This document shows positions 37,171 to 45,937 of a stretch of 64,000 nucleotides of DNA, in pieces. Position 1 is the stretch's first letter, and every line of letters begins with the position of its first letter. A program made the position numbers and the translations under genes. This DNA is from Lutibacter sp. HS1-25 (GTDB lineage Bacteria; Bacteroidota; Bacteroidia; Flavobacteriales; Flavobacteriaceae): assembly GCF_004121075.1 (NCBI RefSeq), contig NZ_RHLN01000006.1, positions 18,939 through 82,938 on the forward strand. The letters are read 5' to 3'. The notes beneath the pieces were generated by a model. That model was not told where the DNA came from. It did not search any database and saw only the letters and a program-made list of their open reading frames with translations.

Positions 37171-38094
37171 TTACAAAAAGTAAACAGCAATTGCAATAGC
37201 AAAAGTTAAGTACATAATCAAGTTTTTAAAATTGCTAGACACACTTTTCTTTAAAAACAGTGCAACTATTAAACTCAACGGAAAAACAATAAAAAACATT
37301 TCCGATCCATTTTTTACGGGCGATAAAAGCAATATAAACACCGATATTAACAATTGATTTAATACAACACGCCAAGCTCGCTTTGAATTTACCCCTCTAT
37401 TTGCAAATTTTGGAGTCAAATTTACTATAGACCATATCCCTAGCGTTAATAAAAAAGTAATTGGAATTAAAAATTTTAACTGATTGTAAACTACAAAATT
37501 TAGATTTGGTTCAAACAACCATCTTTCATAAAATACAGCTAAATTGTCTGTATAAAAAAAGTAAGTAAAGTAAATAAAAATAGGCGTTGAAAAACCAATT
37601 AAAGGAATCCATAAATTTTTAAAATCCAATTTTTGATAAATTATAATGGCTAAATAAATCAACACAATATAAAACAAACTCCACGCGTATATTAAAGTTG
37701 CAATTCCAACCCAAAAACTTGCATCAAAAAGTTTTTGCTTCACATTGGTTCCCGACTTTAAACTATAAATTTTTCGCCATGACAAAAGCAACACAAAATT
37801 GGCAAACAATACGGAATTAGAAAACATGGTTTCATAAAAAGTCCCTAACATTAAAACAATAAATAACAATGCATACGAATTGTTATACGTTAAGTTGTTT
37901 TTTTGAATAACAAAATTTACACCAAGTATAAAAAACACAAAACAAGCAAAAACAAGCAATCTTTTGGCTACATAAGCAATTGAAATATCATTAAATTTAA
38001 ACAAAACAATGGCAGTTAAATAAAAAACAAACAGCGTTAATATCACTGTAAAAATAACTACTGGTTTAGTTTTATTAAAAAAATTGGCTATCAT
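37171..38094 (-). CDS. DUF6427-family integral membrane protein
   Basis: 307 residues, almost wholly hydrophobic, with about nine membrane segments and few charges. I recognise the family from the conserved Flavobacteriia order upp, DUF6427, DUF6341, trmB. Function is unknown. It is divergent from the DUF6341 gene, whose promoter overlaps its start. Confidence 0.8.
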   Translation of the reverse strand: MIANFFNKTKPVVIFTVILTLFVFYLTAIVLFKFNDISIAYVAKRLLVFACFVFFILGVNFVIQKNNLTYNNSYALLFIVLMLGTFYETMFSNSVLFANFVLLLSWRKIYSLKSGTNVKQKLFDASFWVGIATLIYAWSLFYIVLIYLAIIIYQKLDFKNLWIPLIGFSTPIFIYFTYFFYTDNLAVFYERWLFEPNLNFVVYNQLKFLIPITFLLTLGIWSIVNLTPKFANRGVNSKRAWRVVLNQLLISVFILLLSPVKNGSEMFFIVFPLSLIVALFLKKSVSSNFKNLIMYLTFAIAIAVYFL

Positions 38095-38114
38095 TACTAT
38101 ATTTTATACTTTTG
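38084..38114 (+). promoter_or_regulatory. Promoter of the DUF6341-trmB pair
   Basis: TTG at 38084-38086 and TACTTTTG at 38107-38114, 20 bases apart, fit the Bacteroidetes promoter pattern exactly. It ends 20 bases before the ATG at 38135, and overlaps the start of the divergent DUF6427 gene. Confidence 0.55.
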
Positions 38115-38134
38115 CCTGTAAATATAATTAAGAT

Positions 38135-38332
38135 ATGATTGCAAACAATATTTTTAAGGCCATTGGTGATTTTTTTACAAATGTTTTATTTACTCCTTTT
38201 AACAGTATAAGATTTATGGATAATTGGTGGCTACAAAGTACTGTAAGTTGGATTTTTATTGCCATAACTTTTGCTGCGTTTTTCTATTGGTTAGGCGAAC
38301 TTAGAAAATACAAAAAAGCAGGAAACGAATAA
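38135..38332 (+). CDS. DUF6341-family small membrane protein
   Basis: 65 residues with one membrane helix (STVSWIFIAITFAAFFYWLGEL) and a basic tail. The N-terminal FKAIGDFFTNVLFTPFNSIRFMDNWW is typical of a small Flavobacteriia family placed before trmB. Function unknown. It is 49 bases before trmB. Confidence 0.8.
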   Translation: MIANNIFKAIGDFFTNVLFTPFNSIRFMDNWWLQSTVSWIFIAITFAAFFYWLGELRKYKKAGNE

Positions 38333-38381
38333 TATAACTTACAATTTTTAACCATTTTATTCTTAAAACACACTACTAACT

Positions 38382-39053
38382 GTGGGCAGTAAAAACAAAC
38401 TCAAAAGATTTCGTGAAAACGAAACATTTTCTAATGTCATTCAGCCAACACGCGAAGAAGTGTTAAATGGTTTTTTATTAAAAGGTAAATGGCACACACA
38501 TTTTAACAATAACAACCCTATAATTTTAGAATTGGGCTGCGGAAAAGGTGAATATACAATTGCCTTGGCTCGCAAAAACCCCAATATAAATTACATTGGT
38601 GTAGATATAAAAGGTGCACGTTTTTGGCGTGGTGCAAAAATTGCTTTAGAAGAAAATTTAAGCAATGTTGCCTTTTTACGTACCCAAATAGAATTGATCG
38701 ATTTGCTATTTGGAGAAAATGAAGTTTCTGAGATTTGGATAACTTTCCCTGATCCTCAAATAAAATATACCCGCACTAAACACCGTCTTACAAACGCCGA
38801 TTTTTTATCAAAATACAATACAATTTTAAAACCAAATGGCATTGTAAATTTAAAAACAGACAGCGAGTTTATGCACGGTTACACCTTAGGTTTGCTACAT
38901 GGCGCCGGTCACGAGGTACTTTATGCGCACCACGATATTTACAAAAATTACGAATCGCCTAAAGAGGTTACCTCAACACAAACTTTTTACGAAAGTCAGT
39001 ATTTAGAAAAAGGAAAACCAATTACCTATATTCAATTTAGAATTAAGCAATAG
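38382..39053 (+). CDS. trmB: TrmB, tRNA (guanine-N7)-methyltransferase
   Basis: 223 residues with a GTG start. LELGCGKGEYTIALA is the SAM loop, and WITFPDPQIKYTRTKHRLTNADFL is the TrmB signature around the catalytic Asp. It methylates G46 of tRNA. The following 250-base gap holds a palindromic repeat and separates it from a convergent response regulator gene. Confidence 0.94.
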   Translation: MGSKNKLKRFRENETFSNVIQPTREEVLNGFLLKGKWHTHFNNNNPIILELGCGKGEYTIALARKNPNINYIGVDIKGARFWRGAKIALEENLSNVAFLRTQIELIDLLFGENEVSEIWITFPDPQIKYTRTKHRLTNADFLSKYNTILKPNGIVNLKTDSEFMHGYTLGLLHGAGHEVLYAHHDIYKNYESPKEVTSTQTFYESQYLEKGKPITYIQFRIKQ

Positions 39054-39146
39054 TCGATTTTTTTTTGATTTAAGATTTGCCAGTTACAACATAAAATTTT
39101 AAACTCAAAAACACTTCAACAGCAACACTTTTACTTACAACAATTT

Positions 39147-39242
39147 GGGCGTTACCCTGTGGGTCGGGCTTTCCGCTATATCTTTATTACAATTCCACTG
39201 CGTTGCATTGTAAAAAAGGATGCCGCTGCAATCCCTAACGCA
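39147..39242. repeat. 96-base palindromic interspersed repeat
   Basis: The unit begins GGGCGTTACCCTGTGGGTCG and ends CAATCCCTAACGCA; GCGTTA (39149-39154) and TAACGC (39236-39241) are terminal inverted repeats. Inside, TTACAAT (39187-39193) pairs with ATTGTAA (39207-39213) around a 13-base loop. Blocks such as TCGGGCTTTCCGCTATATC and GGATGCCGCTGCAATCCC resemble a repeat I know from many Flavobacterium-related genomes. It lies between convergent genes and may also end transcription. Confidence 0.75.
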
Positions 39243-39303
39243 TTTTAATAAAAAATGAAGAAGCCTAAATTGGTTGAAAATTCATAATTAAACACAAATA
39301 AAA

Positions 39304-40017
39304 TTAACCTTCAATTCGCTTGATAAAATCGTCTTTGTAGTTTTGACCTATAGGAATATAAACTTTGTCTATAATAATTCTATTGCGCTGTACTGAATTT
39401 ATATGATTTAAAGAAACAATAAAAGAACGATGAACTCTAATAAAATTAGTTGGTAATTTTTCTTCAAAAGCTTTTAAACTATTTAATGTTAAAATAGGTT
39501 TGGGGTCACTTGTGTAAATTTTAATGTAATCTTTCAATCCTTCAATATAGAGTATCGTATTTAAATTTACTTTTAAATTTTCATACTCCGATTTTACAAA
39601 AATAAAATCTGATGTTTGCATTGATAGCGGCTGTACTACTGTTTCTGCTTCGTTTCTTTTTAGCTCAAATAATTCCTGAGCCCTGTTAACAGCTGTCAAA
39701 AACCGATGAAAAGGAATTGGCTTTACCAAATAATCTACCGCATTTAAATTAAAACCCTCAACCGCATAATGAGAATAAGCTGTTGTAAAAATAAATAAAG
39801 GCTTTTTTTCTAGAGACTTTATAAACTCAATTCCTGTAAAATCGGGCATTTCAATGTCTGAAAATATTAAATCAATAGTTCCTTCTTGAATTACTGAAAT
39901 TGCTTCAAAGGCACTTGAACAACTTTTTACCAAACTTAAAAATGAGACTTTAGAAACAAAATCTTCCAGTAATTCAACTGCTAAAGGCTCATCATCTATA
40001 ATTAAACAACGTATCAT
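39304..40017 (-). CDS. LytTR-type response regulator
   Basis: 237 residues. Receiver domain with DDEPLA and phosphorylation site Asp54 in FSDIEMPDFTG, Thr and Lys switch residues in FTTAYSHYAVEGFNLNAVDYLVKP, then a LytTR DNA-binding domain (FIRVHRSFIVSLNHI). It starts exactly at the kinase stop. Likely target is the neighbouring surface-protein genes, by context only. Confidence 0.93.
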   Translation of the reverse strand: MIRCLIIDDEPLAVELLEDFVSKVSFLSLVKSCSSAFEAISVIQEGTIDLIFSDIEMPDFTGIEFIKSLEKKPLFIFTTAYSHYAVEGFNLNAVDYLVKPIPFHRFLTAVNRAQELFELKRNEAETVVQPLSMQTSDFIFVKSEYENLKVNLNTILYIEGLKDYIKIYTSDPKPILTLNSLKAFEEKLPTNFIRVHRSFIVSLNHINSVQRNRIIIDKVYIPIGQNYKDDFIKRIEG

Positions 40018-41054
40018 TATACTTTCAATTTTAATAGTAACCTTACTTTATACTGTTTATCTTCTTCAGTAAAAGTTAAGGTGTGGGTTTTTGGATATTG
40101 AAGATTTAATCTGTTTATAACATTTTTCAATCCAACACCCGAGTTTTGATGATCTTTCTTATGAATAGAAACATAGTTTGACACTTCAAAATCTAAACTA
40201 TCATCTTTTACTTCAATTCTTATTCTGATATCGGTTTTTCCGTTATAATCAGTTCCGTATTTAAAGGCATTTTCAATAAAAGAAATTAATAATAAAGGCT
40301 CAATTTTATGTTCTATTTTTCCATAAATGTTTATGCGAACTCCACTTGAATCCTTCAACCTTAAATTTTGTAAAGAAATATAGTTTTTTATATAATTTAA
40401 CTCATCTTGTAAAGGGACCAACTCTTTATCTGTTTCATAAATCATATATCGCATTAATTCCGCTAAAGTTACAATGGCCTCTGTCGTATCATCTGATTTT
40501 TTATTGGCTAATGAATAGATACTATTTAATGAATTAAACAAAAAGTGCGGATTTAATTGTGCTTTTAAAAATGAGATTTCAGTATGAACTCTTTGCAGTT
40601 CAATCTCTTTTTTCACTTCTTCATTTTTATACCACTCCATGACTAACCTAATACTTGTTCCTACAGCAAACAGTAACATAGTGGCAAAAATACTCATTGG
40701 ATTAAAAGGACCTCTTTTAGGCCTAAATCCATCATTATCAATTACCTTATGGAATTCAAAATTAATTGTAAAAACAGGTTGTATATATGTATTAATTAAA
40801 TAAACTGATAAAAAAATAAAAACAATTGAGATAAAAACATATCCTAAAATTTTATTATTTAGCAACAATTTAGGAACTAGTACACTAAAATTTAGATAAA
40901 AAATTGAAATATCAATAATTGTTTTAGCATAAAATAGAGGCTCTGGAAATTCTAAAAACCGATTGTAAAATGCCGATACATTTATTAATATAAATATAGC
41001 CCAACATAAAATATGCAATACTATTGGGTTTATATTTCTTAACGATTTTTTCAA
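40017..41054 (-). CDS. LytS-type sensor histidine kinase
   Basis: 345 residues. Four membrane helices in the first 145 residues, then a coiled linker, the His_kinase block LKAQLNPHFLFNSLNSIYSLAN with the phospho-acceptor His, and an ATPase domain (LISFIENAFKYG, GVGLKNVINRL). No large outside domain is present, so sensing is probably within the membrane. Overlaps the regulator by one base and follows the DUF4907 gene by 19 bases. Confidence 0.93.
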   Translation of the reverse strand: MKKSLRNINPIVLHILCWAIFILINVSAFYNRFLEFPEPLFYAKTIIDISIFYLNFSVLVPKLLLNNKILGYVFISIVFIFLSVYLINTYIQPVFTINFEFHKVIDNDGFRPKRGPFNPMSIFATMLLFAVGTSIRLVMEWYKNEEVKKEIELQRVHTEISFLKAQLNPHFLFNSLNSIYSLANKKSDDTTEAIVTLAELMRYMIYETDKELVPLQDELNYIKNYISLQNLRLKDSSGVRINIYGKIEHKIEPLLLISFIENAFKYGTDYNGKTDIRIRIEVKDDSLDFEVSNYVSIHKKDHQNSGVGLKNVINRLNLQYPKTHTLTFTEEDKQYKVRLLLKLKV

Positions 41055-41073
41055 TTTGCGCTACTAATTTTAA

Positions 41074-41379
41074 CTACAAACTTATGTTGTTTTTTATCTC
41101 TTTTGCAGTTATAGTTGGAATACTATGATGTTTTAACTTATCTATAACAAGCATTCCTATCGTATAAGCATCTTTTTTACTTTTAAAATGTTTTTGCCCA
41201 TTTATTGAAGGAATATGCTGTTGCTTAATTATTAATTTCTCTCGCTGAAATATTGAATAACCCCACCCTTGCTCTACTTCAAAAACTTTTAATGTATATA
41301 CTGATTTTTTAGGAGTACAACTCATTAAAAAAACAGAAACCAAAAATATACTTACTATAAATTTAACTTTTACCTTCAT
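41074..41379 (-). CDS. DUF4907-family lipoprotein
   Basis: 101 residues with lipobox VFLMSC near residue 20. The body (VFEVEQGWGYSIF, IKQQHIPSINGQKHFKSKKDAYTIG) matches the DUF4907 family, seen beside Kelch lipoproteins in Bacteroidetes. Function unknown. It sits between the Kelch gene (79 bases away) and the histidine kinase. Confidence 0.85.
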   Translation of the reverse strand: MKVKVKFIVSIFLVSVFLMSCTPKKSVYTLKVFEVEQGWGYSIFQREKLIIKQQHIPSINGQKHFKSKKDAYTIGMLVIDKLKHHSIPTITAKEIKNNISL

Positions 41380-41458
41380 TTCTCAAACCAAATAAAAGAG
41401 CTAATATAAATATTAACTCTTTTAAAACTAAACCAATTTTAACTTATCTAAATAAATC

Positions 41459-42451
41459 TTAATCCTCATCACTTTGTTCCTCATCAGGTTTAAACGCCCA
41501 ATTATCATCAAAATAATAACTACCACTTCTACCCATTAAAACAAAAGCTTTATCTGAAAAACTAAAAGCAACTGCATCTTGCCTTGCTGAGCCTTCAAAA
41601 TAAGAACCTTGATCCCAAGTATCTGATGACGGATCATATATCCATAGATTTGTAGTAACCCCAGATGATACTCCTGTAGCAAAATACCCCAAACCATTTA
41701 ATGTAAATCCAACACCACTTGAAAGTAAAACTGAATAATCTGAATCATCATCATCTAAATCAGTTAAACGAGTCCATATTTCAGTACTTCCATTAAAAAC
41801 ATAAAAATCATTTTCATATGCACCATTATGAGAACCAGTTCCCATATAAGCATAATCTCCAATTACAAATACTGCAGCATCTTTACGCTTATCACCTCCA
41901 AAACCAACTGATTGCACCCACTGATCAGTTGCAGGGTCGTATTGATAAAAATCTTTTAGTTCACTTCCATCATATCCCGTTCCAATATAACCCTTACCTG
42001 AAACTGCAAAACCAACAGCTCCATACCGTTCGCTTCCTAAGAAATCAGATTTTTGTGTCCAAGTATCAGAATTAGGGTTGTAACTCCAAAAATCATTTAA
42101 CTTATCATCTCCGTCATAACCAGTTCCAAAATATCCTATTCCGTTAATTGCAAAACCTACAGCTCCGCTTCTTGCTACACCAGGAAAGTTTGCTTTTTGA
42201 ACCCAATAATCACCTTCACTATTGTATTCCCACAAATCACTTAAATAATCATCTCCATCGTAACCACTAACAAGATATCCTTTATCTCCAATTACAAATG
42301 AAACAGAATTCCCTCTTGCATTACCATCAAAAGAAGAACTTTCAACCCAATTTCCATACTCCGTATCATCATCGTCATTAGAACAACCAACCGCGCCAAC
42401 AATCAATAAGAATACAAGTAAAGATTTTAAATACATATTGTTAAACATCAT
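41459..42451 (-). CDS. Kelch-repeat surface lipoprotein
   Basis: 330 residues. Lipobox VGAVGC is followed by SNDDDDTE, an acidic stretch like the Bacteroidetes lipoprotein export signal, so it is probably on the cell surface. Six Kelch repeats follow, each with a G-x-x-GY-x-G strand and a closing W near YNPNSDTWTQ-like segments (W-V-Q, W-T-Q, W-V-Q, W-T-R, W-D-Q). These form a six-bladed beta-propeller of galactose-oxidase/Kelch type. A ligand-binding role is inferred; no catalytic site is recognised. First gene of a four-gene minus-strand run with the two-component system. Confidence 0.9.
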   Translation of the reverse strand: MMFNNMYLKSLLVFLLIVGAVGCSNDDDDTEYGNWVESSSFDGNARGNSVSFVIGDKGYLVSGYDGDDYLSDLWEYNSEGDYWVQKANFPGVARSGAVGFAINGIGYFGTGYDGDDKLNDFWSYNPNSDTWTQKSDFLGSERYGAVGFAVSGKGYIGTGYDGSELKDFYQYDPATDQWVQSVGFGGDKRKDAAVFVIGDYAYMGTGSHNGAYENDFYVFNGSTEIWTRLTDLDDDDSDYSVLLSSGVGFTLNGLGYFATGVSSGVTTNLWIYDPSSDTWDQGSYFEGSARQDAVAFSFSDKAFVLMGRSGSYYFDDNWAFKPDEEQSDED

Positions 42452-42756
42452 AATTTCTTTGTTATTTTTTTATCATTTTATTAATTATCTGTAATTCAAA
42501 CTCGTACAAAACAAGTCTCACAATTTTGTTAAAACTTTGGCACAAAACTATTCAGCATTTTGAAGTTTAAACTATAAAATAGACGAATTGACTTGTTTTA
42601 TCTATAGAAAAGCCTAAATCATCTACAAACATCAAAAACTACTGATTATTAGCTATTTAACATTTAATTAACGTCTTGATAGATACTTTTTAAAGACTCA
42701 TCTATTTTATGATTTTGAAATGAACTGATTGAAATATTTTCGCTTAAAAAACAAGA
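42452..42756. other. 305-base divergent intergenic region
   Basis: No gene is seen. The region separates the Kelch gene (minus) from the DUF4270 gene (plus) and so must hold promoters for both. For the plus gene, TTG at 42715-42717 and TATTTTCG at 42735-42742 are 17 bases apart, a one-mismatch match to the Bacteroidetes promoter. It is the most likely target area of the LytTR regulator, but no clear repeat pair for it was found. Confidence 0.5.
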
Positions 42757-44079
42757 ATGAAGCATTATTTATTAATTATACTTATTGGTTTTGGGATTGT
42801 AATATCTTGCAACAACGAAAACACTATTTATGAAGTTGGACAAGATTTTATAGATAGCAATACACTAATTTTTGAAGTAGATACCTTATCATTAAAAATC
42901 TCAACAATTATTTCAGACTCTTTAGTTACCTCTGGAACTGCCAGAATTTTAATAGGCGCATTACAAGACAATGATTTTGGAAATTTAACAGCTCAAAGTT
43001 ATTTCAGTGTTTACAGCTCCGTTTTTAATTTAGATAAAAATGCCATTTTTGATTCCATTTCATTGGTTATGCACTATGACCGCTATTATTATGGAGATAC
43101 AACGCTTGTTCAAACCTATAAAGTTTACGAAATTATAGAGGTTTTTGAACCAAATGACGAGGATACTTATTTCTATAATACTTCTAGTTTAGCATACAAC
43201 ACTGAACCAATAGGAAAACAGTCTTTTACCCCTTATCCGAATAAAAGGGATTCCATTAATATTCCTTTAAACTATGGTTTTGGTAAAAATATTTTTGATA
43301 AAATTGTTGATGACGAAATAACAGACAGCAACGATTTAACCAAAGAGTTTAGAGGTATCACCATTAAATCTGATCCAAACACCAATACTATTTTAGGATT
43401 CAATTATTCTACCTATAATGATCAATCGACTTCTATAAGGTTATATTACACTCTAAATGATGGTGACAACTCTGAAAACAACAAATATTATTTAGATTTA
43501 AAATTAGAAGGCGGAAATAAAATTTTTAACAATATAACCAGTGATAAAACAAATACGTTTTTAAGTTCCCTTGCTGATAGTGAAGACATATTATCAAGTA
43601 CTGAGACCAATAATAAAACGTACATTCAGTCGGGAACTGGTATTAGCATGCGTGTTGATATGCCTACTTTAAGCACCTTAAATGCTCTTGAAAACAACGG
43701 AACCGCTTTAGGTGCCTTGCTAAAAATTTATCCAGATTACTCCAGTTATGATGATGTTAATTTAATTGACTCTTTAGCGGTATACATTATAGACAACAAA
43801 AACAGAACTATTAAACAACTCACATCTTTAAGTGGAAGTGCAGTTTATGCAAAGTTAAATTCAGAAGAAAATGAATTTGACTCTAGCACTAATTATACTG
43901 TTGATGTCAGCGCTTTTGTTGAAGAAATTTTGACTAGTAGTTACACCTTAAATTATGCCTTAAGATTTGAGTTTCCAAGCAATACAAGCACTATAAACCG
44001 CATACTTATAAATGACAATAAGAGTCCTGAAAATTCAAACTATAAAATGAAACTCCTTTTAACTTATTTAACCTATTAA
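42757..44079 (+). CDS. DUF4270-family lipoprotein
   Basis: 440 residues, lipobox IVISC near residue 18. YEVGQDFIDSNTLIFEVDTLSLKISTIISDSL followed by ARILIGALQDNDFGNLTAQSYFSV is the DUF4270 start, and the rest is beta-rich with LRFEFPS-type strands. Function unknown; members are exported and common in Flavobacteriaceae. It lies 3 bases before the outer-membrane gene, so they are one unit. Confidence 0.88.
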   Translation: MKHYLLIILIGFGIVISCNNENTIYEVGQDFIDSNTLIFEVDTLSLKISTIISDSLVTSGTARILIGALQDNDFGNLTAQSYFSVYSSVFNLDKNAIFDSISLVMHYDRYYYGDTTLVQTYKVYEIIEVFEPNDEDTYFYNTSSLAYNTEPIGKQSFTPYPNKRDSINIPLNYGFGKNIFDKIVDDEITDSNDLTKEFRGITIKSDPNTNTILGFNYSTYNDQSTSIRLYYTLNDGDNSENNKYYLDLKLEGGNKIFNNITSDKTNTFLSSLADSEDILSSTETNNKTYIQSGTGISMRVDMPTLSTLNALENNGTALGALLKIYPDYSSYDDVNLIDSLAVYIIDNKNRTIKQLTSLSGSAVYAKLNSEENEFDSSTNYTVDVSAFVEEILTSSYTLNYALRFEFPSNTSTINRILINDNKSPENSNYKMKLLLTYLTY

Positions 44080-44082
44080 CCC

Positions 44083-45324
44083 ATGAAATTTCAAAAATTA
44101 ATAATACTTTTTAGCTTTTTATGCTTTTCTGTATTTGCGCAAAGCGATATAGATTCACCATATTCTTTATTTGGCATTGGAAAAGAGAACTCCAGTTATT
44201 TTGGTGGTTCCATTGGATTGGCAAATACAGGAATTGCATATTCAAACGGACTATTAATAAATAAAATTAACCCTGCTTCTTTAACATCTCTTGAACCAAA
44301 TACATTTTTGTATGAAATTGGTTTAAACAATACCCTATCTGTTAAATCAGACAACAACAACTCACAAACAAATTACGATTTTAATTTCACTCATATTGGA
44401 ATAGGTTTTTCTGCTAGTGACCGCTGGAAAATGAGTTTTGGATTGGTTCCAAAGACTAAAACCAGCTACAATATTGATATTATTAGCCCTGTAGAAGGAA
44501 ACAATAATTTATATTACACGAGTGTAACAGGCTCTGGAGGCATCAATGAAGTATTTTGGAGTCACGGTTTTAAACTCGCTAAAAACCTATCCATTGGGCT
44601 TGAACTTAACGCCTATTTCGGATCTATAAATCAAGAAAAATATATAAACTATTTAACAACACAAGTTTATTTAAATCAAACAAAAAAATATACTGGTTTG
44701 GGTTTAAAGGGTGGTTTTCAATATAAATTTAACAATATATTGGGCACAAATACAACTATTGGAGCTATTGTAAATATGCCGTCAACATTAAGCGGAACAA
44801 AAGATACTGAAGGAACAAAAATATTTGAAAGTATAGGTTCTACAACTATTATTGAAGAAACTGACACTAACTTAGCTGATTTTGAAATGCCATTAAAAAT
44901 AGGATTTGGTATTTCTACACAAATAAGAAAACTAACTTTTAATTTAGACTATCAAAAAAATTATTGGAGTAATTCATACACTTCAAATTCTAATTTTTCC
45001 TATAGAGACCAAAGCATTTATGGATTAGGCCTTGAGTACAAACGTCAAACAAATTCACTAAAATATTATCGAAAAGTGATTTATAGAATGGGCCTAAATT
45101 ATGACTCTGGTTATTTGAGTTTTTCCAACTCAAAAATAGATAGCTATGGTGTATCCGCGGGAATTGGATTACCTATCTCAAATAAAGGTACTACGTTAAA
45201 TTTAAGTTATTCCTTCGGAAAAGAAGGAACTCTAAACAATAATTTGGTGATGGATAATTTTCATAAAATCAGCTTAAATATTAGTTTATTTGACGACTGG
45301 TTTAGAAAACAAAAAATATATTAA
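44083..45324 (+). CDS. Outer-membrane beta-barrel protein, FadL/OMPP1-like
   Basis: 413 residues with a cleavable signal ending VFAQ. SPYSLFGIGKENSSYFGGSIGLANTGIAYSNGLLINKINPASL resembles the start of OMPP1/FadL-like barrels, where a plug-like segment is followed by many amphipathic strands. Several alternating patterns such as WKMSFGLVPKTKTSYNI and LNLSYSFGKEG support a barrel. Substrate unknown. It pairs with the DUF4270 lipoprotein. Confidence 0.75.
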   Translation: MKFQKLIILFSFLCFSVFAQSDIDSPYSLFGIGKENSSYFGGSIGLANTGIAYSNGLLINKINPASLTSLEPNTFLYEIGLNNTLSVKSDNNNSQTNYDFNFTHIGIGFSASDRWKMSFGLVPKTKTSYNIDIISPVEGNNNLYYTSVTGSGGINEVFWSHGFKLAKNLSIGLELNAYFGSINQEKYINYLTTQVYLNQTKKYTGLGLKGGFQYKFNNILGTNTTIGAIVNMPSTLSGTKDTEGTKIFESIGSTTIIEETDTNLADFEMPLKIGFGISTQIRKLTFNLDYQKNYWSNSYTSNSNFSYRDQSIYGLGLEYKRQTNSLKYYRKVIYRMGLNYDSGYLSFSNSKIDSYGVSAGIGLPISNKGTTLNLSYSFGKEGTLNNNLVMDNFHKISLNISLFDDWFRKQKIY

Positions 45325-45491
45325 GCAACTTGATTTAATTTTAATTATTCAAAAAAAGCGAAATTCCTAATTTAAGGAAATTTCACTTATGTGTATTGCT
45401 ATTTATTTTAAGTAAAAACACTTCAGTTTTCCATCTTTTGAATCCCGTCTTTTGACTTTCAACTTTTGACTAAAAACCATACTTTTATAAA

Positions 45492-45830
45492 ATGTCAAAA
45501 TCTGATAATTTTTTCGAAAAAGTATACGAAGTTGCAAAACTCATTCCGTACGGACGTGTAACAAGCTATGGTGCAATTGCCAAATATTTAGGCGCTGCAC
45601 GCTCTGCCCGAATGGTTGGTTGGGCTATGAATGCCTCACATTCTATACCCGAAATTCCAGCACACAGAGTCGTTAACCGCAAAGGATTGCTTACCGGAAA
45701 ATTTCATTTTGATGGCACTAACTTAATGCAACAATTGTTAGAAAACGAAGGCATTGTTGTAAAAGAAAACCAAATACAGCATTTTGAAACTGTTTTTTGG
45801 GATCCTTTTACCGAATTAAACATAAAATAA
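45492..45830 (+). CDS. Alkyltransferase-like (ATL) protein, MGMT fold without the active cysteine
   Basis: 112 residues. PYGRVTSYGAIAKYLG and SARMVGWAMNAS match the DNA-binding part of MGMT/Ogt. The active site PCHRV of MGMT is here PAHRV, with Ala57 in place of the nucleophile Cys. Such ATL proteins bind O6-alkylguanine and flag it for nucleotide excision repair. The length fits the ATL group, which lacks the N-terminal MGMT domain. Confidence 0.9.
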   Translation: MSKSDNFFEKVYEVAKLIPYGRVTSYGAIAKYLGAARSARMVGWAMNASHSIPEIPAHRVVNRKGLLTGKFHFDGTNLMQQLLENEGIVVKENQIQHFETVFWDPFTELNIK

Positions 45831-45901
45831 TTTTACAATTTACTGTAACATCACCTACATTTCTTTTTTATAATGATGTTTCAATATTCGTTTGAAGTCT
45901 G

Positions 45902-45909
45902 TATATTTG
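45902..45909 (+). promoter_or_regulatory. Candidate -7 box of mrp
   Basis: TATATTTG matches TAnnTTTG exactly, 28 bases before the mrp ATG. No TTG lies at the ideal -33 distance. Confidence 0.4.
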
Positions 45910-45937
45910 TTGTTTAGAATGATTTTACATAAAGAAT

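Noticed and set aside
45330..45395. Inverted repeat GAAATTCCT / AGGAAATTTC after the barrel gene as a terminator
   Set aside because: The stem needs a bulge and no T-run follows on the plus strand.
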